Program-made: the position numbers and the translations under genes
Notes under the pieces: model-generated
What the model saw: the letters and a program-made list of their open reading frames with translations, nothing else
What the model was told of the DNA's origin: nothing
Database searches by the model: none
NCBI RefSeq assembly: GCF_021462225.1
Contig: NC_061808.1
Location: forward strand, 18,947,119-19,011,118
Length of the DNA stretch: 64,000 bases
Source of the DNA: Girardinichthys multiradiatus
Taxonomy: Eukaryota > Chordata > Actinopteri > Cyprinodontiformes > Goodeidae
Direction of reading: 5' to 3'
Shown: in pieces, positions 40,746 to 52,497 of the stretch
How positions within the stretch are numbered: the first letter of the stretch is position 1
Layout: every line of letters begins with the position of its first letter

Positions 40746-42224
40746 TGTTGGGGCCGTCCATTTTGGTTGCACATTTTGACATGCGCAGCTCAACAGACTT
40801 CGCAGCTCTGACGTCACTGGGAGCATAAACCAGCTGAGATGCAGAGTTTGGTGGCCATTTCCCGCCTGTCTCACAGGACAGCACAACAGAGGCGCATATC
40901 TGGAGAGACAAAAGCTCGCAGGCGAACTTTTGCTCCACAAGGCCATTCCCGGAAGAGCTGGAAAGCTGGAAATCTGTCTGATACAAGAAAATCAGGAGAT
41001 TTATTTGCCGATTGAAGACCACGCCGACACCCGGCACAGGTGGCAACCTACAGAGGTTCTAATTCCAAGGAGATGAGTTTTTCCTCCTTGTTTATGCAGT
41101 TGACTAACGGTTGATCTTTTCCCCTCCTGGACGGATGAGAAATTACCGTTTTTTTTTTCTTTAATTTGATCACGGACGCATGGTCCCCCTCCCCTCCCTT
41201 TTCTTCAGACCTGATCCCTCCTAAACCGGTGGAAAGCAGAAATCAACGTCAAAGTAATTTTGTTATTTTCATATTAAACCGGATAGGTGCATTTAGAGGT
41301 CTGGGCAGGATGAGGCATAGTGAAGGTGATGTAGGATCACCAGTAGTTAATCTCAGGTATTAACTTGTTGCATGCAATACTGATTGAATTATGTTATGCT
41401 GAGCTGTGTTTTGATTTAGTGCGCAAGTGCTGCTAAATTGTGCTGGTTAATGTTTTGTCCAGCTGATCCCAAATCAGCCAGGAGTTAGAAGTTGGACTTT
41501 TAAAAGTTTTTCATTCAAAGCAACTGCGGTCTGGGCCTTGCCAGACCACTCTTTGTTCCAGATTTATTGCTGGAGATTTTCCACTGAGTTCCCGCCTCAG
41601 AGTTTATGACCCTTTGTCAAGATTTGGGGCGTTCAGCTGGTTGTGGCTAAAGGGGCGTGGCCCCACCATTTTATCAGCAAATCGCTGCGATCGAGACATC
41701 AGCACAACAGGAGGACCTCTTTCCATTCAACCCAAATTACACATTTTGTTCATAAAACTACTGGTTTGATCTTCATAGGCACTAAATGCGCATATATGTT
41801 TTCTTTTATTATTATTGTTAGGTAGTCATTTTTATCCCCTTTGTGTAGAATAGTGCTTGTTAGTTAAGTGATGGTTTTGGACCAGAATAATGGTATATCA
41901 GGATTATTTGGCTTCAATAAATCTTCATATATATAATTAAGAGAAGCATTTGTGTTTTGTAAGAGTTATTTATCTGTCAAAACAAGGTCAAAGTTCCCTC
42001 ACCTTCGGTGAAGCAGTTGAATAAACATTGACAGTTTGCGGTTTGGTTAATAATTTCTAATTATTAAAGAGCTTTGAGCCCGTAATCAGGACACCAGAGG
42101 ACATCTCTGATTTCTATTCGTAAGTAAGGATTTTGGTTAAGAAATTATTATATATTTTTTTAATTATGATTTTAAATTATAATTCTTGATAAATATTAAT
42201 TAATCAATAATCATAATCCTTACA
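40746..42224 (+). repeat. Right LTR of the older LTR retroelement
   Basis: About 1.48 kb from TGTTGGGG after a purine tract to TTACA. The last 400 bp match 31130-31548. The first kilobase has no clear counterpart on the left, so the 5' boundary rests only on the purine tract and TG. Confidence 0.55.
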
Positions 42225-42739
42225 ATACCATTCAACGTTATTTATGTTTGAAAACCAAGGATTATCTTTTGGAATCCGGAAATGAGGTTAAGTTAGTCTT
42301 GAAACTAACTTAGGTCATAATCACACTGCACACACTGCAACCGGGGGTCCCGATACCTCTCCTTCAGGTCGTGGGTGAAAACCGCTTCAATTAGAGCTGC
42401 TGTGGGGAGTTCTCTAGGGCATAGGTCGCTCCTGTAAGCCTCAGAAGAGAATGTCAAGCTTGTTTCAGTTATCCCCTTTTAATGGATGAATGCTGGTTAC
42501 TCAAACAGCAAATCATTCCTTAACTTTGTTGCATACGATCGGCTTGATCGTAGTCACTTTTGGATCCAAGTTGAAGAGATATGTCCGCTTGCCTGCAAGG
42601 AGACGTTCACGTTGTGCCTCTCCTGTCAGGTTCTGGTCTCATCTGAAATCCGAGAGGAACGAGGTTGCCATGTCGGAACTCATTGTTTTGTTCAAACGGT
42701 GGCATCACAGGCAGTCAGCTATGACTCCTCGTCTTCCTG
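42225..42739. other. Non-coding stretch, no gene seen
   Basis: No element terminus, repeat or convincing ORF recognised. Confidence 0.5.
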
Positions 42740-43250
42740 GGCCGGGTTAGGCCCAAGTTAGTGTGACACTGAAAGGTGTAGAAAAGTTCATATTGGTCTT
42801 TGTTGTACAGTTCAGAGTCCATGTTCATCTATGCTGTGACCCATGGCTGGGATCCCAACACAATGGTATTCATGGTGCATTTGTTGCAGCAAAGGAACCT
42901 CAAACCATGACACTTCCACCTCCATGCTTCACAATTGGAATGAGGTTATTTCCAGGAATGCTGTATTTAATTTATACCAAACATGTTCTACTGTTCTGGT
43001 GTCCAAGTTATTTAGTTTTAGACTAAGCTATCCAAAGAACATTACTCCTGAAGGTCTGGTCTTTGCCTATGTTTTCTCTTGCAAACTTCACTCTGGCCTT
43101 CATGTTTTTCTTAGAGAGCAATGGTTTACCCTTTGAACACCTCAGGTGAAAGGTAATCCTGTGCAGTTTATCTCTAATTGTAATGGTATGCACTTTCATC
43201 TCCACAGTGGCAAGAGCCTCTTCTAGGTCCCATGATGACATGTTAGGGTT
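42740..43250 (-). pseudogene. Tc1-like transposase relic
   Basis: On the minus strand, 43241-43023 encodes a run containing CSKGKPLLSKKNMKARVKFA, typical of the middle of fish Tc1 transposases. Further along (about 43020-42880) the sequence retains the Gly-rich VKHGGG-like region in broken frames. The ends and remaining domains are not recognised. An old, non-functional fragment of a different Tc1 lineage from the other three in the window. Confidence 0.75.
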
Positions 43251-43756
43251 TTTGGAGACCCTTTATAGCATCTTGTGGTATGCTGTCAGGCTGCACTTGC
43301 TTTTACAGCCAGATCTTAACACTCTCAGTATAACCGTTTGGAGCACACCATACTAAATGTTTAAGGTTTAAACAATGAGAAACCTCATTCAACATGATTT
43401 TCTAATTTATGTACAAGTGATGCGATTTGCTTGTGTGGGTTTAAGTCATTCTAAGTGGGAAAAAATATTGGGGTAACCTAATTTAATCCTCACCAGATAT
43501 GGACTGGACTGATTGGATGCTCTGTTGCTCTGGGTAACGTCACTTCCCGTTTTTGCTGTTGGTGAATTGTTTGGTGTGTGAAGCTCTCTCGTTTGATCTG
43601 ATTTCTCTCTACTGTGATATCTCTTACTTGTTCTAATACATAAGCACGTTAAAACACTTACTTTCTGTTGCTACTTTTAACGTTTGGGGACTCTCCGTGT
43701 TTTACACGGTTTTTCTAGTAGTGGTAAGGGGTTGCTAGCTTAGCGTTAGCTCCACC

Positions 43757-44690
43757 ATGGCTACCCGTTCTGCTGTTTCTCTCTCTGAGTCTTCTCCTCT
43801 CTCCTGCTCTTTGTGTCAGATGTTCAGTTACTCCTCTGACTCCTTTAGTGATAATGGGACGTGTAATAAATGTAGCATTTTTGTAGCTTTGGAGGTGAGG
43901 GTGTCGGAATTGGAGGCCCGGCTCCGTGCTGTTGAAAAACCAGCAGATAGCCGAGGCCCCTTAGCCAGCGCGGAGCCACCGAGGGTAGCTCCCCGTAGCA
44001 GTCTTCCAGCAGAGCCCGCGCAGCTGGGGCTTCAGGCCGGCTGGGTTACGGTACATAGAAAGCATAGTCATAGATCCCAACCCACAGGTCACCACCAACC
44101 CGTCTGCGTTTCTAACAGATTTTCCCTGCTCAGTGACACACCCGCTGAGAAGCCAACTCTGGTAATTGGCAGCTCCATAGTCAGAAATGTGGCACTAGAG
44201 ACACCAGTGACCATAGTCAAATGTCTGCCAGGGGCCAGAACGGGCGACATCAAATCCTACCTGAAACTGCTGGCTAAGGATAAGCGTAAATACAGTAAGA
44301 TTGTTATTCACGCTGGCAGTAATGACACCCGGTTACGTCAATCGGAGGTCACCAAAGTTAGTGTTGCTTCGGTGTGTAAGTTTGCCAAAACAATGTCGGA
44401 CTCCATAATTTTCTCTGATCTCCTCCCTGATCTGACCAGTGACGACATGTTTAGCCGCATGCTGTCATTCAACCGCTGGTTGTCTAGGTGGTGTCCAGAA
44501 AACAATGTGGGCTACATTGATAACTGGCGAACATTTTGGGGGAAAACCTAGTCTGATCCGGAGAGACGGCATCCATCCCACTTTGGATGGAGCTGCTCTT
44601 CTTTCTAGGAATCTGGCCGAATTTATTAGTTCTCCAAAACTCTGCCAACCCAGGGTTCAGACCAGGAAGCAGGGTCATAGTTTAATACTC
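43757..44690 (+). pseudogene. L2 ORF1 with esterase-like domain, one frameshift
   Basis: Begins [13 protein letters not shown] with a CSLC ... CNKC cysteine pair (residues about 20-39), then a short coiled-coil-like [12 protein letters not shown]. An SGNH/GDSL esterase-like domain follows: VIGSSIVRN for the nucleophile block and HAGSNDTR for the GxND block. The final DGIHPT (Asp/His block) lies in the next frame after a 1-nt shift at the TTTTGGGGGAAAACC homopolymers around 44535. CR1/L2-type ORF1 proteins with esterases bind RNA and perhaps membranes. Inactive as written. Confidence 0.85.
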
Positions 44691-45398
44691 CTCTGTGCAG
44701 CTTCTGTACTGCTACCCACCCATTACCCTATAAAGACAGTGTATCGCCCACGGCCAAAATTTAATAGATTAAAAAATAATCTAAAAGGAGGAAATCAGGA
44801 AAATCTAATAAAAATAAACACAACTCAGACCGAAAAGAAAAATAAAACAATTAAATGTGGCTTACTGAACATAAGATCTCTCTCTTCAAAGACATTGCTA
44901 GTTAGTAACCTGATTTGTGACAATCAGATTGATTTACTTTGCCTCACAGAAACATGGCTGCAGCAAGAGGATTATGTTACTATAAATGAGTCAACTCCTA
45001 CTAATTATTTAAATTTTCACATTCCTCAAATTACTGGGCGAGGAGGAGTAGCAACCATCTTTCAGTCGGATTTATTGATTAGCCCCAGACCAATCAAAAG
45101 CTACAACTCTTTTGAATATTTAATCCTTAGTTTTCCTCATCCAAATTGCAAAGCACTAAAACCTCTTCTGTTTGTTGTTTTGTACAGTCCACCAGGCCCT
45201 TACTCTCAATTTTTAGATCAGTTTTCAGACCTTTTATCTGATTTAGTGTTAAATACAGATAAAGTTATTATAGTGGGGGATTTTAACATTCATGTTGATG
45301 CTGAAAGTGATAGCCTAAATATAGCGTTTAATGCTATCTTAGACTCAATTGGCTTTGATCAAAACATTAACAAACCTACCCACCTTTGTCTTCATTCT

Positions 45399-48300
45399 CA
45401 GTGGTCTCATTCAGTAGAGAGGAACTTCTCAACATCAGAGAGTCCTCTATTGTTTTTTTTTTTTCACCATCTTTCATCGATCCGAGGTTCACTGAGCTCC
45501 TGGCAAGTGGAGCTGCGGCTCTATATTGGATTCTGCGCCGAAAACGGCGGAGGGGAAACCGTGCTGGCGCGCTGGTAAAGCTCCGCAAAGAGGACTTCGC
45601 ACACCACTGCCTTCAATCCACCTGGCAAATGTCCGCTCTCTCAACAACAAGATGGACGAACTACTTCTTCTCACCGGTAAAAACACGGACCTCCGTGGAT
45701 CAGCGGTTCTCTGCTTTACCGAGGCTGAGTGAAAACATCCCGGACCGCGCACTGCTGTTGCCAGACTTCCAGCTGCTCAGAGCGGATCGCAGCGCGGAGC
45801 TATCGGGGAAGAAGCGAGGCGGCGGAATCTGCTTTTATATAAATGAAAGTTGGTGCAGAGACGTAAAAGTGCTGGGAAAAACATGTAGCCCGGATCTGGA
45901 GTCATTTTCCATAAACTGTAAACCGTTTTATTCACCAAGAGTTTTCCTCGTTTATAATAATCGTCTCATATTTTCCACCGCATGGCTGCATTCTGCTGCT
46001 GAAAAACATCTTGCTGAGCTGATTACAGACCTGGAGAAAAAATACACGGACTCTTTCATCATAATACTGGGAGATTTTAACAGCGCAAACTTCTCAAATG
46101 AACTCCCCAAATACAGACAGCATATTAAGTGTCCCACCAGAGACAAAAACACACTGGACCATTGTTACACAGCTTTAAAGGACTCATATCATGCTGTTAC
46201 CAGGGCTGCTCTGGGTTTTTTGGATCATTATCTAATCCACCTCATCCCAACCTACAGACAGAGACTAAGAGCTTCCAAACCCAAGGTTCACACTGTTAAG
46301 AAGTGGACTGAGGAATCAAAGCAGATGCTACAGGCCTGCTTTGAATGCACAGACTGGACTGTTTTTGAAACCTCAGCCACTGACTTAAATCAACTAACTG
46401 ATGTGGTGACATCATACATCAGTTTCTGTGAGGACATGTGTGTGCAGACCAAGACCTTCTGCACCTTTGGGAACAATAAGCCATGGTTTACTCCACACCT
46501 CAGGAATCTGCGCAGGGAAAAGGAAGAAGCTCACAGCAGTGGAGATTGGGCGCGGTAAAGGCAGGCCAGGAACAAACTAACAAAAGAGATCAAAGCAGCC
46601 AAGAGAAGCTACAGTGAGAAGCTAAAGAACAGCCTTTCTACTGGTGACACTTCAGCTGTATGGACTGGTCTGAGAAACCTAACTGCCTACAAGAGCCCCT
46701 CCACCCTTCCTGAACAGAGTCGTCTCCTGGCCAACCGTCTGAATGACTTCTACTGCAGACATGACAAAAAGCCATTCACACCTCAAATCATCCCCTCTAC
46801 ATCCCATTCAGGAACAAATTCCTCCCATAAAGCAACCAACCCCCCACCATCAGATCTTCTGCCTGCACTAAAGATCTCCGAGGAAGAGGTAAACAGGCTC
46901 TTTCAGCGCATGAAAACAAAGAAAGCTGGAGGACCTGATAACGTCTCCCCATCATGTCTGAAAGCCTGCGTACATCAACTTGCTCCGATCTTCACAAGGA
47001 TCTTCAACAAGTCACTGGAGAAATGTGAGGTCCCCTCCTGCCTCAAACGATCCACCATCATCCCGGTTCCCAAGAAACCCACCATCGTAGGATTAAATGA
47101 CTACAGGCCTGTAGCCCTGACGTCTGTGGTCATGAAATCCTTTGAGCGGCTGGTGCTGAAGCACCTGAAAGACATCACAGGCCCCCTGCTGGACCCCCTG
47201 CAATTTGCTTACCGAGCAAACAGGTCGGCAGATGATGCTGTTAACTTAGGTCTACACTTCATCCTGCAACACCTCGACCGTCCAGGGACGTACACCAGGA
47301 TCCTGTTTGTAGACTTCAGCTCGGCCTTCAACACTATCATACCAGACATCCTCCACCAGAAGCTCACACAGCTCAACGTCCCAGCCTCCACCTGCCAGTG
47401 GATCAACAGCTTCCTGACGGACCGACAACAGCAGGTGAGACTGGGGAGCATCTTCTCCTGATCCAGATCAATAAGTACTGGTGCCCCCCAGGGGTGTGTT
47501 CTATCCCCACTCCTCTTCTCTCTGTACACAAATGACTGCACCTCATCGGACTCGTCCGTGAAACTCCTTAAGTTTGCAGACGACACCACTGTCATTGGAC
47601 TGATCCAGGATGGTGATGAGTCTGCATACAGACAGCAGGTGGATCGGCTGGTACACTGGTGCGTTCAGAACTACCTTGAACTGAACCCACTCAAGACTGT
47701 GGAAATGGTGGTGGACTTTCGGAGAACACCACCCCCATACACCCCCCTCACCATCCTCAACAACACTGTATCGGCCGTGGACCACTTCAGGTTCTTAGGA
47801 ACCACCATCTCTGAGGACCTGAGATGGTCTTCACACATAGACACTGTTCGAAAGAAGGCCCAGCAGAGACTGTACTTCCTGAGGCAACTCAAGAAGTTCA
47901 ACCTTCCACAGGAGCTGTTGGTCATCTTCTACACTGCCATCATTCAGTCTGTTCTGTCTTCATCCATCTCAGTGTGGTTTGGCTCATCCACAAAACAGGA
48001 CAGGTCCAGACTGCAACGAATAATCAGGACTGCAGAGAGAATAATCAGAGCTGACCTTCCCTCCATCCAGGACTTATACAGGTCTAGGGTCAGGAAAAGA
48101 GCTGCTAAAATCTTTGCAGACCCCACACACCCTGCACATAAACTGTTTAGAGTTTTACCTTCAGGCCGCCGCTACAGAGCACTGTTCACTAAAACCAGCT
48201 GCCACAGAGACAGTTTCTTCCCCCAGGCTGTTTCTCTGATGAACATTCAATAGAGTACAGAACAACAGCATACAGATGTTGCAAATGCACCTTTTCTATT

Positions 48301-48516
48301 AGATATGTGTATATTGTACATTGTAAATTGTAAATTTGTATATTCTGTAATGCAGAATATTGCATTGTACATTGTATATTGTACATTGTAAATTGTAAAT
48401 TTGTATATTCTGTAATGCAAAAACAGAACAAAAGAGCAAAGTGTACCGGAGTCAAATTCCTTGTTTGTATTCACGAACTTGGCAATAAAGCTGATTCTGA
48501 TTCTGATTCTGATTCT
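45399..48516 (+). mobile_element. Rex1-like LINE nested in the L2 ORF2
   Basis: 3118 bp ending in a (GATTCT)n tail, typical of fish Rex1-like elements. The pentamer ATTCT occurs at the left junction (45394-45398) and at the right end (48512-48516). Removing the insert rejoins the L2 frame precisely, so the boundaries are well supported. Confidence 0.88.
45526..48253 (+). pseudogene. Rex1-like ORF2, three disablements
   Basis: Endonuclease start ANVRSLNNKMDELLLL lies in one frame to about 45730; the rest is one frame from there to 48253. Two nonsense codons interrupt it, TAA at 46556-46558 and TGA at 47459-47461. Motifs are GGGICFYIN and GDFNSANFS (endonuclease), DFSSAFNTI (RT block A), GAPQGCVLSP and FADDTTV. 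The family, of the CR1/L2 group, is abundant in teleosts. Overall only lightly damaged. Confidence 0.88.
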
Positions 48517-51344
48517 CTGGACCTTGTGCTGACATATGGCATTGAGTGTAAAGACATAACAATATTCTCTCATAACCCTGTCCTATCTGACCATTTCTTA
48601 ATAACCTTTGAGTTTAATTTAACCAAGTACTCCACACCTGAAAGAAAATTTCATTATAATAGATCATTATCAGGCGATGCTGTAACAACCTTTAAAGAAT
48701 CTGTTCCACTTTTAATTTCCTCAGTATCACTGAAAAGCACAGTGGAGGGCAATAATTCTGTTTCTGCCCCTTCACAAATTGATTCTCTTGTTCATAGTGT
48801 TTCTTCATGCAGCCCCCTTGAAAAAGAAGGTAATCATTCATAGGAGGCAGGGTCCTTGGTTTAATTCAGAGCTGCATACTTTAAAGCACAATGTTAGAAA
48901 ATTGGAGAGAAAATGGCGCTCTACACACCTAGAGGATTCCTACTTAATCTGGAAAAATAGCCTACTGTTGTATAAAAAGACACTTCGCCAAGCTAGAACA
49001 GCTTATTTCTCATCATTAATAGAAGAGAACAAGAATAATCCTAGCTTTCTCTTTAGTACAGTTGCTAAACATACACAGAGTCATAGCTCTGTTGAGCCAT
49101 CCATTCCCTTAGCTCTTAGCAGCCATGACTTTATGGGATTCTTCTTAAATAAAATTGATTCTATTAAAAAGAAAATCTTTGACATACTCCCGAAGATGAT
49201 TACTTCATCCTCGGCAAGTGAGACAACATTGGAAATAACTGCAGAGCCTGATTTGTGTTTGGACTGTTTTGATCCTGTGAAGCTTCCTGAGTTATCAGAA
49301 ACATTAGCTTCATCTAAACCTTCAACTTGTATGTTAGACCCAATCCCAACCAAATTATTTCAGGAAGTGTTCCCTCTGATTACCAGCCCCATTTTAGATA
49401 TATTATTAATCTATCTTTAGTAAATGGATATCTACCACAGGCTTTTAAGTTAGCTGTAATTAAACCTTTACTTAAGAAACCTTCGCTTGATCAAGATGAC
49501 TTGAAAAATTACAGACCTATATCCAATCTTCCATTCTTATCTAAAATTCTTGAGAAAATAGTTGCTAATCAAATGTGTGAGCATTTATACAGCAATGACC
49601 TGTTTGAAGAGTTTCAGTCAGGTTTCAGAGCTCATCATAGCACTGAAACAGCTCTGCTGAAAGTCACTAATGATATTCTTATGGCCTCAGATAATGGACT
49701 TGTGTCTGTTCTGGTTCTGTTAGATCTCAGCGCTGCATTTGATACAGTCAATCACAAAAATTCTCTTAGAAAGGCTGGAATATGCTGTAGGAATCAGGGG
49801 AACAGCGCTAGGCTGGTTTAAATCTTATCTGTCTGACAGATTCCAGTTTGTTCATGTAAATGATAAATCATCTTTAAACTCCAGGGTTAATTGTGGAGTA
49901 CCACAGGGCTCAGTACTTGGGCCAATTCTCTTTACTATATATATGCTTCCAATAGGTCAAATTATCAGGCAGCATAGGATACATTTTCACTGTTACGCTG
50001 ATGATACTCAGCTTTACTTATCCATAAATCCTGATGAGCCCAACCAGTTAGATAGACTACAAGCATGTCTTGAAGATATAAAAACTTGGATGTCGTTAAA
50101 TTTTTTGCTTCTAAATTCAGACAAGACAGAAGTTGTCGTCTTTAGACCGGAGTCTTTAAAAAAAGAAACTGCTTAGTCAATCACTTAACCTGGATCGCAT
50201 TAAATTGACCTCTGATAATAAAGTAAAAAACCTTGGTGTTATTTTTGACCAGGACATGTCATTTAAATCCCATATTAAACAGGTTTCTAGGATTTCCTTC
50301 TTTCACCTCCAGAACATGGCCAAAATTAGAAATATCCTATCTAGGAGTGACGCTGAAAAACTAGTCCATGCATTTGTTACTTCAAGGCTGGACTATTGTA
50401 ATTCTTTACTATCAGGATGTCCACAAAATGCAGTTAAAAGCCTTCAGCTGATTCAAAATGCTGCAGCAAGAGTTCTGATAAAAATTAAAAAGAGAGATCA
50501 TATTTCTCTTATTTTAGCTTCCCTTCATTGGCTCCCTGTTAAATTTAGAATAGAATTTAAAATTCTCCTCCTCACATATAAAGCCCTTAATGATTTAGCT
50601 CCATCATACATCAGAGATCTGATTGTTCCATATGTTCCTAACAGAGCACTTTGTTCTCAGACTGCAGGTTTACTGGTGGTTTCTAGAGTCTCCAGAAGTA
50701 GAATGGGAGGCAGATCCTTTAGTTATCAGGCTCCTCTCCTGTGGAACAAGCTCCCAGTTTTAGTCCGTGAGGCAGACACCCTGTCTACTTTTAAGGCTAG
50801 GCTTAAAACTTTCCTTTTTGATAAAACTTATAGTTAGAGTGGCTTAGTTTATCCGGAGCTATCTTCCTTATTTTTTTACCTCCGTCTTCTTCCCTCCTTG
50901 TTGGTTGGAGTAAGGGGGGAGTCAGGTTTAGCCTAAACCGGCTCAGTTATGGTTGAGGTGCAAACACACCCTCCATTTCTGCTACCTGTATGACCCCTTC
51001 TCTTTTCCAATGGTTATAATCAGTCTGACAGAGGGAGGTATCCCAATCATTGTGGTTTTTAGTATAACAATGACCATCAGTGGGACCCTTTGTGGGGTGC
51101 CTTGAGACGACATTGTTGTAAATAAACACCATTTAACTAAATAATCTGAACTGAAACTATCTGTGTAGTTATGCTGCTATAGGCTTAGGCTGCTGGAGGA
51201 CATAACGACCACTTTCACCCTCTTCGCTACATTCTCACACTACTCTCCAATTTTGCATTGTTTGCTGTTATTTCAGCTTTTAACCTTGTTCTCTCTTTTC
51301 ACTTCCTAGAAGCTACACCGGGCCTGGCTCTGTGTCTGCCTGTG

Positions 51345-52497
51345 ACACCTTTCTGGAGAGGGGAATCGTCCGAGCTTCTGCTGGCAACAACTTAATGCTC
51401 ACCCTCTACCGATGATCCACATGGCCATGTCTTTTAGTGTTTATCCCTTTCTCTCTCCTAGACATGGCGATTGACTGAGCTTAACTGTAACAAACTCTAT
51501 GTGCTCTCTTTCAGACTCTAACCTTGAAAACTGGCTCAGAGTTTATCTGTTCTTTGTTTCTAAGTGAAACGACTAAAGGAGCTACATCCATTAACATTTA
51601 CTTCTCCTTCCCATAGAAAGTACTCCTGGATCAGTGCTTCTTTGTTCTCTTTGTGTCTCTGCTCTGTTCTCTCAAACCCCCAGTCGGTCGTGGCAGATGG
51701 CCGCTCACACTGAACCTGGTTCTGCTGGAGTTTTCTTCCTGTTAAAAGGGAGTTTTTTATCTCCACTGTCGCTACATGCATGCTCAGTATGAGGGATTGC
51801 TGCAAAGTCAACGCCATTGACTGTCCACTGTCTCTACATGCTCATCCGGGAGGAGGGAATGCTGCAAGTCACTGACTGGATGCAATCTGCTGGGTTTCCT
51901 TAGATAGAAAAACTTTTTATCCAATTTGAATAAAAAGTTAACTCCGACTGCACTGTTCAATTGTTAGGATTAATTGGAATGTATGTAACTGACTGTTGTG
52001 AAGTGCCTTGAGACAACATGTGTTGTGAATTGGCGCTATATAAATAAAACTGAATTGAATTGAATATGATATTTTTTAAAAACAAAAAAAAAACTACATA
52101 AACTTTTTAACATTCTTTTTGGCTATACAATTTTTTAGCTCGAATCTCTCAGTATTTGTAAACAATGATCCTAAATATTGATATATCCAGTAATGTTAGA
52201 AAAACAAAGGTTTTCAAAGGATGTCCTAATCTTTCACCTGACTGTACCTACACAATTCTAAACTATCCTAATGCATTGTGTGTATAAAATAACATTTTGG
52301 AGATTTTGGTAGTCCACATTACTTGTGTTAATGTCTAACATTTTCTGCCCTCTTGGTTGACAGAAAGAAGATGTACTTATACCCTTAATGTAACCTTTAT
52401 TCATCCTTTCAACGCTTGTGTTCTGAAAGAACCCCCAGAGGGACAGTTGGAATATTGTCAGTCTAATCGAGTATAAGCCTTAAATGAGGAGTTTTCT
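51345..52497 (+). repeat. Inverted-repeat arm 2: L2 3' UTR plus shared flank
   Basis: The 3' part of the long L2 (to 52068) and about 430 bp of following sequence (52069-52497) are the inverted counterpart of 27497-28675, including many unique words in the non-L2 flank. Homology ends at 'ggagttttc' near 52497. Confidence 0.85.

Larger units (their letters stand above)
44840..50837 (+). pseudogene. L2 ORF2 (endonuclease and reverse transcriptase), broken
   Basis: The endonuclease starts [11 protein letters not shown] with LTETWL and VGDFNIH, and is cut at 45398 by the Rex1-like insert. The frame resumes exactly at 48517 with LDLVLTYG and LSDHFLI. Frame changes near 48830, 49400 and 49760 and a stop at 50174-50176 follow. 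RT blocks are still readable: FDTVNH, GVPQGSVLGP, YADDTQ and the C-terminal LARLKTFLFD-like end at 50837. It would nick target DNA and reverse-transcribe L2 RNA if intact. Confidence 0.9.
43500..52068 (+). mobile_element. L2/Maui-like LINE, interrupted by a Rex1-like LINE
   Basis: The element starts near 43500 (5' edge uncertain) and runs through ORF1 (43757-44690) and ORF2 (44840-45398 and 48517-50837). A 1.2-kb 3' UTR ends with 'ggcgctatataaataaaactgaattgaattgaat', the tail type of fish L2 elements. A second LINE, 45399-48516, sits within the endonuclease region. Without the insert the L2 is about 5.4 kb, near full length. Confidence 0.92.
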
